From Phytophthora quininea (taxonomy: Eukaryota; Oomycota; Peronosporomycetes; Peronosporales; Peronosporaceae), in assembly GCA_011947345.1 (NCBI GenBank), contig JAAVTG010000880.1, positions 1 through 64,000 on the forward strand: a stretch of DNA of 64,000 bases. Direction: 5' to 3'. The notes beneath the pieces are model-generated. The model saw nothing but the letters and a program-made list of their open reading frames with translations. It did not search any database and was not told the DNA's origin. Every line of letters starts with the position of its first letter. Position 1 is the stretch's first letter. Of this stretch, positions 31,607-46,861 are shown one piece after another. The position numbers and the translations under genes are program-made.

Positions 31607-32137
31607 TCACTTCCCGTCCTCCTCCAAGAGGAACGTCTGCGTGAAACCCACTGCTCGATCAGGCCAGAAGCAGCTTGTCAAAGTGAATTTAGACGACGAC
31701 GTGAGCGGTTTCCGGTCTGCAATTTGCAGTAAGAAGACCGTTTGCTCGTCCCTCGAGCGCGACCACTTGAGGTACTTGCTCACGCGCGTGGCGCGCAGAT
31801 ATTTGCCCGAGCTGGCGCTGACCAGCTGCACGCGCATGTCGTCCAGGATGTGACGCTCGCGGACCTCCTCGACTGGCATAATCTGCACGAACTCTCCGTC
31901 CGAGGCCTGGCCCACGCACTGCGCGTTGTAGAAGCACGGGGCCACGCTCTCCTTGTCCTTGCAGGTCACGTACGCGTCGTAGCCCTGCCAGAAGAACTGC
32001 AGCGCCACCTGGTCGCGCGACGTGGTCCATGGGCCCGTCGTCACGGTCTCCAACGCGGCGGGCTCAGACTGCGGTACTGGGGACGCCTGCGCCTCGCCGT
32101 CCAGCGGGTAGAACTCGGTCAGCTCGTCGTCCAGCAT
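31607..32137 (-). CDS. Unknown protein, possible beta-trefoil-like C-terminus
   Basis: An intact frame, 176 residues from MLDDELTEFYPLDGEAQ; an in-frame Met six codons upstream is also possible. The middle and end are strand-rich (DQVALQFFWQGYDAYVTCKD, MRVQLVSASSGKYLRATRV, SSSKFTLTSCFWPDRAVGF). The phrase VSASSGKYLRA recalls repeats of beta-trefoil proteins such as fascin/FRG1-like folds, but this is a guess. There is no signal peptide or membrane segment. Codon usage (many C/G third positions) matches the surrounding genes. Confidence 0.55.
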   Translation of the reverse strand: MLDDELTEFYPLDGEAQASPVPQSEPAALETVTTGPWTTSRDQVALQFFWQGYDAYVTCKDKESVAPCFYNAQCVGQASDGEFVQIMPVEEVRERHILDDMRVQLVSASSGKYLRATRVSKYLKWSRSRDEQTVFLLQIADRKPLTSSSKFTLTSCFWPDRAVGFTQTFLLEEDGK

Positions 32138-32155
32138 CGTCGCGGTGGCCCTCAA

Positions 32156-32954
32156 TCAACTGATTATGGGCGACTGGACCTGTTCGCAAATGAATTTCTG
32201 CCCGCTCTATTATGCTGATCACAGGGCCTGTCATAGAGACTTGATAGAGGTGTGCGGATTGGCTGGAAAAGAGCCGCTCCCCTATTCCGTATGTGTCTAG
32301 AAGAGACGGAAGACCTTGAAGTCGCTCGATCTTCGAGTGGCTGTTGATACAAGTCGGTAGGAGCACACGAGTCACACGTGGTGGGCTCGCTTTGGACAGC
32401 GATGGCCGCGCTGCTGTCTGCTGCTGAACGACACTTGATCATGCGGAGATAGTGGTTTGCATTGCATCCAGTTGGAGCTGAAGATAGAGCGCGCGTAATC
32501 AGCGCTCGTAACCAGGCCATTGCTGGCTGCCCATCGTCGCAAGTTTGTCGACGTTGGGACAGACTTGCTGAATGAAATCACTGCTGCAGTTGCCGTCCAT
32601 CGGATGCATGTAGAGAGAGGGGAAAACAGAAGACTGTCCTCCATCAAGACTCGTTGACCCTCTCCATCGCCTTTCATTCGTTGGCCGGTGTTCGAGTTCA
32701 ACTGCGGGCAGTTACCGGCTCAGCTGAGCCCTGCAACCCGCACCTTACCGCAGCAATGTCTCCATCCACTTGCTTTCGACCGACAGGCGCTTGCCCTTCC
32801 GGCCTGACTGGAAAGAGCGAGCGAACCTAGATGCAAGAACTTGTTCCAGCTGACGGTGGATAGCATTATATCCAAAATACCTATGTCACACCATTTATAT
32901 CGTACTAAATACCAAATTAGCCCAAAAAGGTCCTGAGCCGCTCACTCGACCGTC
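32156..32954. other. Divergent intergenic region of about 0.8 kb
   Basis: It separates the unknown gene (reading left) from the AlgH/YqgE gene (reading right). Several overlapping minus-strand frames of 100-118 codons exist at 32164-32701, but none shows a domain or codon bias. An AT-rich tract at 32860-32930 lies just before the AlgH/YqgE start. Confidence 0.4.
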
Positions 32955-34069
32955 ATGAGCGTGGCCAAGGCGCTGTACCGCGACCTGGTGGCGAGTGCGC
33001 GGCGTCTGGACGCCCACACGTCGCTGCGCGCGCTCGTGTCCTTCGACCTGCGCAGTCTGTCGCCCGACCGCTCAGCCAAGACGCATCTGCCGCACGCCGA
33101 CGCCTTCAACAGGGCGCTCTTGCGGTTCCTCAACGGCCGACACTTCTACTTGCCGGCTTCGGAGCGCCCCACGCTGCTGCAGATCGTGCGGGAGGAGTTC
33201 CGCAACCCCAGCATCTCTGTAGCCAATGGAGACGCGCTGGACACGGCGTTCCTGGCGCTCCGAGCGCTGAACGAGACACTGGCGCAAGCCCAAGAGCTGG
33301 GACTGCCAATTGAAGACCAAGAGGAAGAGACGACGCTAGACGGCGTTCAATTGGCAGAGTGAGATACTAGAAAGGGTGGAGACAAAGTGTAGAGGGTGCT
33401 CATGCTGTTTCTTGGTTGCAGGAGCGTGGCCACTGGAGTGTTTTTGCTGGCTCATCCGCTATTGGAAGGTATCTTCAGCAGAGCAGTGGTGGTGCTTACC
33501 GAGCACTCGGACAACGGCTCCAAGGGCTATATCGTCAACAAGATGACCAAGAAGACGCTGCTGCAATCGTTCAAAGTCCCATCGCGCATCACACGCGCCT
33601 TTGGCTCCTGCGACGTGCGTCGTGGCGGCCCGGTGTTCACGGAGAATGCAGGAGTGCGTCGTCTTTCCTTGAGCATTTGGGTACAGAGAGACTTTGTGCT
33701 CATCATTTAATGTGGAGGCAGGTATTACATGGGAGGGCGGAGTTTGGTGGTCAACGTGTGGTGACGACAAACTTCCCGATGGCAAAGGACCCGAGTTTGT
33801 TCGTCGGTGTCGACCTCGAGACGGCTGCTCGAGCGATATACGACGAGACTGCAAAGCAGTCTGACGTGGTGTTCTTGACTGGTGTGTCTGCGTGGTACCC
33901 TGGTCAGTTGGATACCGAGATGAAGCAGGGGTCGTGGGTGGCCGTGAAGGCACCCGTGTCTTTAGCGCTCAACGCTCCCGGAGAACTCTGGGAAGACATG
34001 ATGCGAACTCTTGGCAGCGAATACGCCGAAATGAGTCGCATGCCTCCCATCCGTGAAGGGGATGAATAG
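32955..34069 (+). CDS. AlgH/YqgE (UPF0301/DUF179) family protein
   Basis: Exon 1 (32955-33358) begins MSVAKALYRDLVASARRLD; a 63-bp GT-AG intron (33359-33421) follows, and exon 2 resumes SVATGVFLLAHPLLEGIFSR. Family blocks: VFLLAHPLLEGIFSRAVVVL, NGSKGYIVNKMT, RRGGPVF, and at the end FLTGVSAWYPGQLDTEMKQG with SWVAVKAPVSL. Bacterial members are compact; plant and protist homologues are often organellar. The N-terminal 130 residues are an extension without recognised domain. A slip near 33650-33715 is required: the frame that reads GGPVFTENAGV ends shortly afterwards, while VLHGRAEFGGQRVVTTNF continues in another. The biochemical role of the family is unsettled. Confidence 0.85.
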
Positions 34070-34123
34070 GTATTATCAATCACCTCAATGCTAAACACGT
34101 TTTTGCAGGTTCGCCTGATCATT

Positions 34124-35483
34124 TTAGGGTTTTCTTGCTACAAATACGAAGAATCGAGTTGCAAAGTTTTGTACACCACTGGTGGGGGACATCTCAAGGC
34201 ATTGCAGGATCTCCCATCCCACAGCTTCCTCTTGTTGGGATGACACCCACTCGAACATGCCGATCCGATTGCTAGGACTGCCGAAGGTTAAAAAGAAGAG
34301 CAAACCTCCTGGTTTCAAAATGCGTCCAAGCTGCAGCATGCTGCTCTTTGCGTCGCTGAGGTCGTCAGGTGAATTTGGTGTCACCAGTTTCCAGTTCGTA
34401 TCTCCCGCCTCTGTCTCTGGTTTTAGCAACATCGCGTCCAGACATCCCTTGTCGATCACGCAGTCGACGGAGTTTGCTTCCCAGCCTGTCATCTGGGTCA
34501 GATCGGCCTCTACAAAGCAGACACCCCACGAGTTCTCCTCCGATCGTGCTTGCATTTTCTTCACCACGTTAGCGGCAAAGTCCATGGCCACCACGTCAGA
34601 GTATCCGTCCTGTGTCATCTCCGCTGGCAGACGACTCGTTCCTGTACCGGCAATCAACACTCGCCCAGTCTTGGATAAATACATCTCCAGCAACTCGCGA
34701 ATATGCGTGTACCGGCAGTACCAATCGAACTCATCTTCCGTCTCGAATCTCGCCTCCCAGTAGCTCTTCTTGCATAACCCCATCAACGAGATCTTACCAG
34801 CATACGGTCGTACCAACTCTTCACCTTCTTTAACATCCTTCGTCGTCCACGCAATGGAGAAAAGCTTTTGCTTCTTCAGACAAAAATCGGTACCACCTGC
34901 AAGTTGCTCTGCTCGTCATTCTCGCGCAAGCTGATAATATCCCAGTCATCAGCTACTTCCTCTAAAATCACTTTACAATAACCTTAACTCACCTGGATCC
35001 AAGAGTGTTGAGTACGTAGTACGCCATATCGTCTGAAGTCGCTCCAAATCTGACGGAGAACGCCAGTAAATGCAGCTGTCGGACCACCGTCTCCACATCT
35101 TGAAGCTCTTGACTCTCCTCCTCAATCGGAGCCTCTTCCTGCTCAATAACTTCGTCCACCAGCGTCTTCATATTCGTCCGTAGAGCTTCGTCATGTTTTA
35201 ATTGATGCTGCGCATCCATAACGGACTGGAATTCCCACTGGTGAGGCACACGGAAGACGCGAGAGGCCGTCGGCAGCGTCACAGTGCTCAGCACCCGCAG
35301 TTTGCGGCGTCCAGGGCCGCCAGGGGACGATTCCACCGCAGCTACATCGTCCAGAGATGAATTCTCGTCTTGCCCGTCATGTACGCTATCGAAAACGTCG
35401 CTATACAATTGCTGGGGCACGCCATAGTGCTCTAACTGCGGCAGATGCAGCGCCAGCCAGGAATCTCGACGGACGGACGCCAT
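34124..35483 (-). CDS. TTLL12-type SET-like N-terminus followed by a class I methyltransferase (EEF1AKMT4/METTL13-like)
   Basis: Exon 1 starts MASVRRDSWLALHLPQLEHY and has YGVPQQLYSDVFDSV, RVFRVPHQWEFQSVMDAQHQ and DMAYYVLNTLGSR, the N-terminal and SET-like part of TTLL12. After a short intron (about 34970-34999) the SET-like part goes on: DDWDIISLRENDEQSN, then after a slip LFSIAWTTKDVKEGEELVRP. Without an evident gap comes a methyltransferase: KKSYWEARFETEDEFDWY, RVLIAGTGTSRLPAEM (SAM motif I), VDCVIDKGCLDAML (motif IV) and LKPGGLLFFLTFGSP. No tubulin-ligase ATP-grasp domain follows. Either a fusion or two abutting genes (the second from MGLCKKSYWEARF) is possible; GTAAG directly after RPYAG could be a donor. 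Confidence 0.7.
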
Positions 35484-35801
35484 GAAACACAAATATTGTG
35501 TACACGCAAGAATAGGATATTTGTAGATGGTGTGAACTTGTGTAATTCCTCTTGGATACATTTGAAGTTTCCCAAGCGTTCATCGTTCATGACGGCGAAA
35601 TGGACGTCTTTAATTTATCTCGATTGATTGAGCGGAGAAGTTTGGGAGTGAGAAGTAACATAAGAACGGATAGTGGCGTGATGCTGGATAAAGCGTACTA
35701 TTTTAGGGGAAGAGGATGGATATGTGCCTCAGTTCTTGTCTGGATGCTTTCCCTGGAAGTGCACAATTCATTCTTCTCGGCACGAACCAACAGAGTTGAC
35801 A

Positions 35802-36280
35802 ATGGATGCTGGTCATGGAATCTGCGGGCACAAGAATTCCTTTTCGACTGGCGTGAAAATCGGCAACTATGTCGAAGACCGGATCGGTGCCGACCTGGTT
35901 CGTAATAGCTCCGTGAAGCCGATCAACAAGCACTCGGAGCACTCGGCAAGCTTTATCAACCCTCGCGACATGGTCGATAAATGTGTTCATGCACCGGCGG
36001 AAAATTTGGTGGAGAGGAATATGCTTCGGCAAGGACTCTCGTACGACCTCATCTTCGAGCATGGTCGGCCTCATATCCCCACAACCAGTGAACAAACTGT
36101 CAAGTTCACGCCGACATCTCGCGATTATGGACGAGGGTTGCCTGACTCGGTGAAGCCGAGCAACGAATCTTTGGGCGCAAACAGCTGGAGATTAAGAGGT
36201 TGCGCGAGGCACGCGGTCAACGCACCATGTACTTGTCGACCACTCAAACGATTATCCTAGTGCACGCTGGCAAACGCTAA
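35802..36280 (+). CDS. Unknown protein, about 160 residues
   Basis: Start MDAGHGICGHKNSFSTG at 35802. Then VKIGNYVEDRIGADLV, SEHSASFINPRDMVDK, NMLRQGLSYDLIFEHG and, after a slip near 36170, GRKQLEIKRLREARGQRTMY ending TIILVHAGKR. No domain is recognised. The NY-E-R and FxxP pattern is reminiscent of small axonemal microtubule-associated proteins, which is a weak inference. The start chosen is the first Met before the block with coding character. The gene is convergent with the MutS-like gene, which stops 44 bp downstream. Confidence 0.55.
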
Positions 36281-36324
36281 TAGACCATAGAATGTAACCT
36301 TATTTCGTGATCAAGTCTAAGTTA

Positions 36325-38343
36325 TTAATCGTATTGGAGTTCGTCACGCACCAAGTCGATGAGATCAGGCGGTAGATCGCAGTCGCTCATCAATTGATCA
36401 AAAGCTCGACGAGATTCGTATCCACACTGTGGCTGTGACGACGTTCTGCTGTGACGTCTCCGAACTGGACTTGTTGCGGCTGGCTGCTGGGCCAGTTGAT
36501 CGGTTAGTTCGCGCCACTGAGATGCAAAGCACGTGAATGTCTTCGCCTCCATTAGATGGAAGCACAAGGACAGCGCGAGTGCAAGACCTTCCGCTACAAT
36601 TCAACAAATACGCCATTAGAATTTGAGAAACAGACTGCAACATTTTATGCGAACTCACACGTAGAAGTGCCTCGACAGATATCGTCGATCAAAACCAGCG
36701 ACATCGGCGTCATCGTCGAGAAAATGGAGCTCATCTCCTGCATCTCCGTCATGAAAGTTGAGTAGCCGTAAAGCTGCTGGTCGTAGGCTCCAGCTCGCAG
36801 GTAGATTGCGTCGAATATCGGTAACACGGCTTCTTTGCACGGCACAAAACAGCCGAGTTGGTTAAGCATGACAGTAAGACCCACTAGGTGCAGCAAGCCA
36901 AGGTGGTTATGGTCGGAATTCTCATCACCATCAAGCAGTAGAAATGTTTTCCCATCAAGACGCGAAAGCTCAACCGCCACCTTGTCCCTGGCTGAGTATT
37001 CGCCATTACCATCGCTTGATGAATCAGCTCTGAAAGGATCATATAAATCCTCAAGTATGAGAATACGCTGATCCGCAGATGCAGCCTCGTCACTGATAAA
37101 GGTCGGCGCACCTGCCCGAACAAACTTGTGTTTGTGCGAGACCAGGGCAAAGCTGACCAAAACATCCAATTCTGCGATACGAATAACAAGCTCATCAAGA
37201 AAGCCTCGAAATCGCGACTGGAAGACTGTCATCAAGAACTCAACTAACGAGAATTCAGCTTCTTCGTAACTTCTCTTCAGTGTTTCCCATTTGGCGCTCA
37301 ACGAGCCAATCAGTGGTGTGGAGAACCATACACCTGAAGCTCTAGAAGCACGAAGCACACTAAGCGTCTTCCCACTCTGTTGCTGGACTCGATGGCTTTC
37401 CTGTCGAGAAACTCGTAGCACCATCCCCATTCTCGCAACATTTGGTTGGTCGTTATCAGGATAAATGACTTTAATTTTGCTTTCCGAAATACCAAGGAGT
37501 TTAGCCGTCTGTGTATTGGGGACAAGGATTAGTGACATGCTATTGATCAAACATATACGAGAAGTGCTGTACCTGTTGCACAGCTGTGGTGGCTTCCATT
37601 TCACATTGTTGCATTGACTTACGAAGATCGCGCAAATGCGTCGTCGAGTATCTCATGTCGTCTTGAGACTCTACGACAGATTCAGCATCTTGATCGAGGT
37701 CAGCGATTGTTTCTTGGATAATACGACAAAATGGCTGGAGATCTCGAGACAACAGCTCTTGGAGTGGACGAAGTTGTAAGGAATAGAGAGCATCCAGATC
37801 TGATGTCCATCCGGGTCTCTCCATACAATTATTCGCCAGCACACAAAGTTCGCTTAGCCACTTCTCAAGGCCCCCAAACTCCTGCAATAAGAAAGCGATT
37901 AGTTTTTTTTTCTAATGAATGCCCAACACGTTTTCGTACCACAAGTGACAATTTGCAATCTTTCAGGTGACCGAACTATCGGAATTTGATGTGAATGTTG
38001 GCAGTTCTCGTTCATATTTCTTCACTTGCTGAAAAAGTCCCGACAATTCCCATAGAACTTTGTTTTCGGTGGCTACTGCATTGACAATGGCAGTCACTGT
38101 ATCAAGGCGCTCCTCGATAAGTTCTGCGTCTGTACAGGGCCGTCCAATCCACTAAAAACAATCGTACAGTTAAAATAAATAAAAATATAAAAAATAATAG
38201 TAAGGCCACAAAAACTTACCTGTTTGAGGCTTTGTCGACCTCTCTTGGTGCTGCAGGACGGCGCCAGTAAGCTAAACAGCGACGGAAGACGGGTTTTAGA
38301 CGATGATGTAGCCACGAAGGCTTCTCTGGCCGCTTTGTTCAGC
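36325..38343 (-). CDS. MutS homologue (MSH4/MSH5-like) lacking a Walker A motif
   Basis: Several short introns. Core/lever part: CSTKRGRQSLKQ joins, across an intron at 38152-38219, WIGRPCTDAELIEERLDTV, the MutS domain III signature. Clamp helices lie at 37540-37880. ATPase part: DGKTFLLLDGDENSDHNHLG, then LVGLTVMLNQLGCFVPC, DAIYLRAGAYDQQLYGYSTF, MTEMQEMSSIF, SLVLIDDICRGTSTSEGLAL (across an intron near 36592-36657) and KTFTCFASQWRELTDQL. The Walker A GPN-SGKST position is replaced by ENSDHNHLG, Walker B DE is DD, and the THY/THF histidine motif is SQW. The first visible exon starts at 38343, only about 150 bp after the EFTUD2 stop, so mismatch-recognition domain I is absent. ATPase activity is doubtful. 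Confidence 0.8.
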
Positions 38344-38492
38344 CTGGAAACACATACAAACTGGTCATGTCAATGAGAGCAAGCTTTTAGTATGCACCAG
38401 TAACAAACATACTCCATCAAACTTCCTCTAACAAATCCTGCTAATTACGAATTTGGAGTTGGACTAAAGTCCACATTGATTGTCTTCCTCCT

Positions 38493-41400
38493 CTACATGA
38501 GGTTCTGCAACTCAACTTCATGCCTCTCTAACTCTCTCAGCATGGGCTCGTCAAAGTACTTGCTGACGTTGACGTCTTCACTCAGTCCCTTGCGACGTCG
38601 AGTCTTGACCATGAATTCACGAGCCAAGTCGTTGACCGGTGCCGGTTCTAGAGGACGAAGCACGACGTTCGTGTCCAGAGGGTCTCCCGGCACCACTGCC
38701 CAGTGGTCGAACACTTGTGTGATGAAGGCCTGGCCCTGTGTGAACACACGCAGATCTGTCTCAAGTCCGAACGACTCAATGACCGGCACGAAACCACGGA
38801 CTGTGTACAGCGGAGAGCCCGCCTTAGGAGCATCGTGGGTGATGTGGCCACGACGACGACTCAAAACCTGGTAGAGCGACGACACTGTGTCTGCGGGGCA
38901 CTGGATTTCGAGCGCATACATGGGCTCTAGCATGCGCGGCGTTGCTGTGAGGAAAGCCGAGTATGATACTCGACGAGATGTCGGAATGACCTGACCACCA
39001 CCGCGGTGGATTGGCTCGGATGCGATCGTCGCATCAAGGATCTTAAACTTGGTGTTACGGATGGGCTCGTCACACAACGGACCCTCACGACAACTCCATT
39101 GGAATCCTTGGACGATGCTGTCTTTGATCATACCCAGGGATTTCTTGTTTACCTCGGTGGACAGCGTGTCGTCGAGCAGCACATTCGGTCCATTACTTTC
39201 AGGCCCAAACGCCCACACCGATCGAGCAGCAAGTACGTCCCACTTGTAGTTGGTCTGGAAAAAGCTGGCGACGTCCTTCTTGTTCATCTGTTCCGAGTTT
39301 CAGTAAGTAAACTGCACTTTGCAACAGAATACAATACGTACGTCTAGTTTAATCGCGCCCGACTCGATATCTTGGGCAAGTCCGTTGTCTAAGGGCTCGG
39401 AAATCATCGTAATCTTGTTCTTCCGGTTGGGAGTCTCGGCAAAGCACCTACATACAGTGTTAGTTGTCGTGTTTTGACCAATTAGATGGAGTTACTTACT
39501 GCACAGACGATGTCTCGGCAACGGTCTCACAGAAAGCAACGACAGGATCAGCCACCTTAATCTCGATCTCGGAGTACATGCGTCGAAGATCGTGTAGGAT
39601 GCAGTCTGCTGCCAGCTCTCCAGTACACAGAATAACGTGCTCGCCACTCTCTTCAACCTTTGTGCGGACAAGCGGATAGCTCTTGTGATTTTGCGCAAGC
39701 CTTCGAGCATTTTCGGCAACTCGGCGGGGTTCAGAGGTTCCACTGCTAGCTTCATAACAGCGGTAGAGCTAAAGGCAATGTGGATGGGACGGAAGATCCC
39801 GATCTCTTCGTCCTGTAGCAAGTCTTCGTCGACGTCTGTGATCGTAGCGCTCTTGGTAATCGAAGAGTCGACGCCCTCAAGGAGCACCCAATTGCCCGCT
39901 GGAATGCGATTAACTTGGATTTTGTAGCGCCCTGAGCGACACAAACGCTCTCAATCGTCCGCGTGCACATGTCTTCGTCGTCTTCAGCGCTGTAAGCTTC
40001 TCCTAACACCTTCACGTCCTTGTTTTCATGAACTTCGCCGGAATACACTCGACCAAAGGCACTGAATGTAGTGCCATCAGGTGACGAGTACAACTTCACT
40101 ATGTTAATCATCAGTGGCCCCTTCGAGTCACAGGATAGGATGCCCTGCACCGCCGTAAACTCGGACGACTGGTTGCCCGTGTAAATGCTTTCTAGTTTTG
40201 TCTTTGCGGTCACCAATGGCGATGGAACATGTTCTACAACCATGTCCATAAAACCAGTCGTGACGTTGCCGAAGAACTTGCCAAGTACAAGCTTGAGGAG
40301 CGGGCGAGGGTTCAGATTTAACTCTTCCTTCCGCAAGCGAAGACCCATCGCACGTAGCGACACCGACAGTTCCTTCGGGTCGCCATTCAGCACCTTCGAG
40401 TACATTTTATACAGTGGCTCCAGCACAAACTGGATGAACGAGCGTAGAGCTCCAGGGTATGGCTACAATTCACGCACAACCATCAGTCACTGAACAATAT
40501 TCCTACATTCAATAACGTACCGGTTTCTTAGCGAACGTGCGCGTCTGTGGGTTATAGTATCGGTCTCCCCAGAACCGAGCCGCCAACGCAGACGGTGGAA
40601 CGCCAGGGTATGTTTCCGCATAAATGTGTGCGAATGACTCGAGCGTGAAGCTCCAGCCGTGCTGTCCCGAGGCAAAGCACACGTTACCAAGCTCAGGCGA
40701 CAGCCGCTGCTTTTCCTTGCCGGCCGGCGTGTTATCGTCGATAATAACATTAATCTCCTCGATCGTGTGCAGAAGCTTAAAGTACGCGTCCGCCGGCGGT
40801 AGTTTGAGCTCAATGATGAGGCGATCCACCTTATTAACCACCAACACGAGCGCGACATTCGCTCGCAGCGCAGCCTTGACCAAACGCTCCGTCTATCATC
40901 GCCATACGAAGCAAAATAATTAGCTTAAAAATCAATAAATAAAACATAATCTCGACCCACGTTCATCATGACGCCTTCGATAGCGTCCACCACGATGACT
41001 GCGCCATCCGCCACTTGCAGTGCCGCCGTCGTTTCATCCGAGAAATTAACATGTCCAGGACAGTCCAGCACATTCAGCAAATAGTGTTTTCCCCTCGAAG
41101 TGGGCAGCACCAAGGACACAGGAGCGCTCTTGATGCTGACTTTGCGCTCCTGCTCGTCCTTCCTAGTGTCTGTAAATCTCTTCTCCACTGCTGGATCCCA
41201 TTTGTCCATGTGTGTCTGCTGCACCAGCAGATCAGTGAATAATGTTTTACCGTGGTGGAGGTCTCCGATCACCGCCACGTGACGGATCAGCTGCGGGTGG
41301 TCCATCAGCGACGTTAGAAACTGCGTCGAGTAGGTGGTGCGAGGCACCTTCTGCTCCAGTACTGAGAAGCTCTTGGTCTTGACCGGTTCAATGATAGGTG

Positions 41401-41779
41401 TCTCAATAGTCTGAGCATCCTCTTCCATGACCAGCGTCTCGGCGTCTCCGTAGACTTCACTGGCGTCCGGATAATACTGTTTGTCCTCGTGTAATACAAT
41501 GGCATTCTCGTCCTCCACGTAGGCGTTCTGCAACGCCAAAGCGTCCATCTGATGCCCTGCATCGTCCACTGTTTCTACATTCAATTAAAAAATAAGTATT
41601 TCAACTAGGAGTTTGAGTTAGAAGTACTGACTGCGAGCGTCTTCGTCGTCGCTGCGCTCGCTCTCGTTGTCGGACGGCGCCTCGTGCTCAGACTCGTTGT
41701 CAGACGACTCCTCGCTGTCGCTGCTGTGCAGCTCCGGGCCAATGTAGTTGCCGAACTCGTCGTACAGGGACTCGTCCAT
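38493..41779 (-). CDS. EFTUD2: EFTUD2/Snu114, U5 snRNP GTPase
   Basis: Six exons: 41779-41632, 41574-40961, 40892-40521, 40462-39500, 39447-39342 and 39287-38493, with GT-AG introns of 52-68 bp. The acidic N-terminus ([17 protein letters not shown]) is typical of Snu114. G-domain: [18 protein letters not shown] (G1), [14 protein letters not shown] (G3), VVNKVDRLI (G4). EF-2-like domains follow: [50 protein letters not shown] block in exon 6, and [20 protein letters not shown]. It regulates Prp8/Brr2 during spliceosome activation and disassembly. Slips occur near 39935 (CAGGGCGC, one G short) and 39690 (ATCACAAGAGC, one A short); family sequence is continuous across both. Confidence 0.95.
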
Positions 41780-41932
41780 GGTGGGGAAGTTGACGATGGC
41801 CGGGCCAATGGATTCGAAGGGATCTAATATTTTGATTGGTTAAAACGGAAATTATATATTTTTCAATTTTGAGGACAAAGGTGGACAGTCTTGTGGACAC
41901 GTTTCCATCGAAAAAATGCTACATTTTATGTT

Positions 41933-45553
<3,621 letters not shown>

Positions 45554-45702
45554 GAGTGGCCAGGAAACATCTCAGCCGCTTGGAGTTCGCAATGGATCAC
45601 CAAGATTTCGTTGTCATGTGCACACTGCATCGATTTACTTATTTATAATTCCCCTGCTGTTGAAAACGGGGTGTTTCTGCTTGAGAAAAAATACTTCTAC
45701 TG

Positions 45703-46861
45703 CTACAGTACTCCCTTCTCTGGGGTGGTGGTGATCTCCTTCTGTCGGAGCAGCTTGTTCACCCGCAGACGGCCGTGCAGCTGTTCCTAGCCTCAAGATA
45801 ACCAAACAACGCTCTCTCTTCGCATAAGTCCTCTTCGAGCTCCACTTCCGGGACGGTGGGCAATATACACTTGGGCGGAGGCGGCGCCGAGCTGGACCGC
45901 GACCGTTGCGGCGGTGTGTTTGTGTAGCTCTCGCCTTCCCCACGTATGTGACGCGGGTGAGCGAGTGCACCCAGTTCCTCTTGGAGCTCTTGGTGTCGGC
46001 TGTGAGGATCACGCGCTCCCCATTGGCCTTGATGACGTAGAACATCAAGCCAATCTCAGTCGGCAGTGTAGCGCCAAACAGGTCGAGCTTCTTCTGCATG
46101 GACAGCGTCTGGCAGTCCTGTACTCTTAGCACCGTCAGCTGGGTTTTGAGTCCTGTGTTTTTGGCTGCATGGGCTGCAGAATTGTACATGCAGAGCTGGT
46201 GGCCTCTCAGCAGACAGTAGTAGCGGCGGTTCTGGAAGAACGGCGCGTTAACTGGCAGTGATAGAAAGCCCTGTTCCAGGATGGTGTTCTCGGGCATGCC
46301 GGCGAAGCGGCACTCGCGCACGACCTGCTTGGCGTCGTGCTCCATCTCGCCCAGCTCCTGGGATGAGTAGTGGTACCTGGCCTTCTCCTCCTCAGTGCAG
46401 AGCGGTCGCTCGAACTCCTGTCCGAGCTGGGCAGCATCCTCTGGGAAGCGCACGCGGCGGTGCTTGCCGCTGGTGTCCTTGAGCCCCATGGCCTCGATGT
46501 ACGAGGTCCATTTGGCCGAGATGGCGTTGGGTGACTTCTTAAGACTGGGCGCGAGGGACGAGGTCGAGTCTCGGCGGAAGACTGCGAAGGGCAACGAAGA
46601 CGTGGGGGAGGCGGTGGCGTCTTGGTTCTGGTTCTGCTTGTGGTCCTCGGGGCTCAGATCCAGCCACCTCTTGAGGTGCGAGCGGCGCGACTGGCGGCGC
46701 TGGTTCTCGCACTCGAGGCGGCGAGCTTCTCGGACGAGGCGCATGGCGTTTTGGCAGTGCGGAGGCTTGGGGACTGAACGCCTTCGTGCCGTCGTGCGGG
46801 TTAAACACCGATGGACGGATCCGTGCCGGTCGTGAATCGAAAAGGGAATGAGACGCCACAT
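45703..46861 (-). CDS. PH-domain protein
   Basis: A basic N-terminal half with MRLVREARRLECENQRRQSR and RRSHLKRWLDLSPEDHKQNQ, then a PH domain: LEQGFLSLPVNAPFFQNRRY, YCLLRGHQLCMYNSAAHAAK, and the closing strand/helix GERVILTADTKSSKRNWVHS with its invariant Trp. After a slip near 45940 the tail reads GESYTNTPPQRSRSSSAPPP, VELEEDLCEE and, after another slip near 45785, LHGRLRVNKLLRQKEITTTP with a stop at 45703-45705. PH suggests recruitment to phosphoinositide membranes; the partner is unknown. The N-terminus is ambiguous: the ATG at 46861 opens one frame, while ASHSLFDSRPARIRPSVFNP in the next frame looks more natural. Confidence 0.7.

Noticed and set aside
34817..35483. A complete TTLL12 tubulin-tyrosine-ligase-like gene
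   Set aside because: Only the N-terminal and SET-like parts are present; no ATP-grasp ligase motifs were found on this strand before the next gene.
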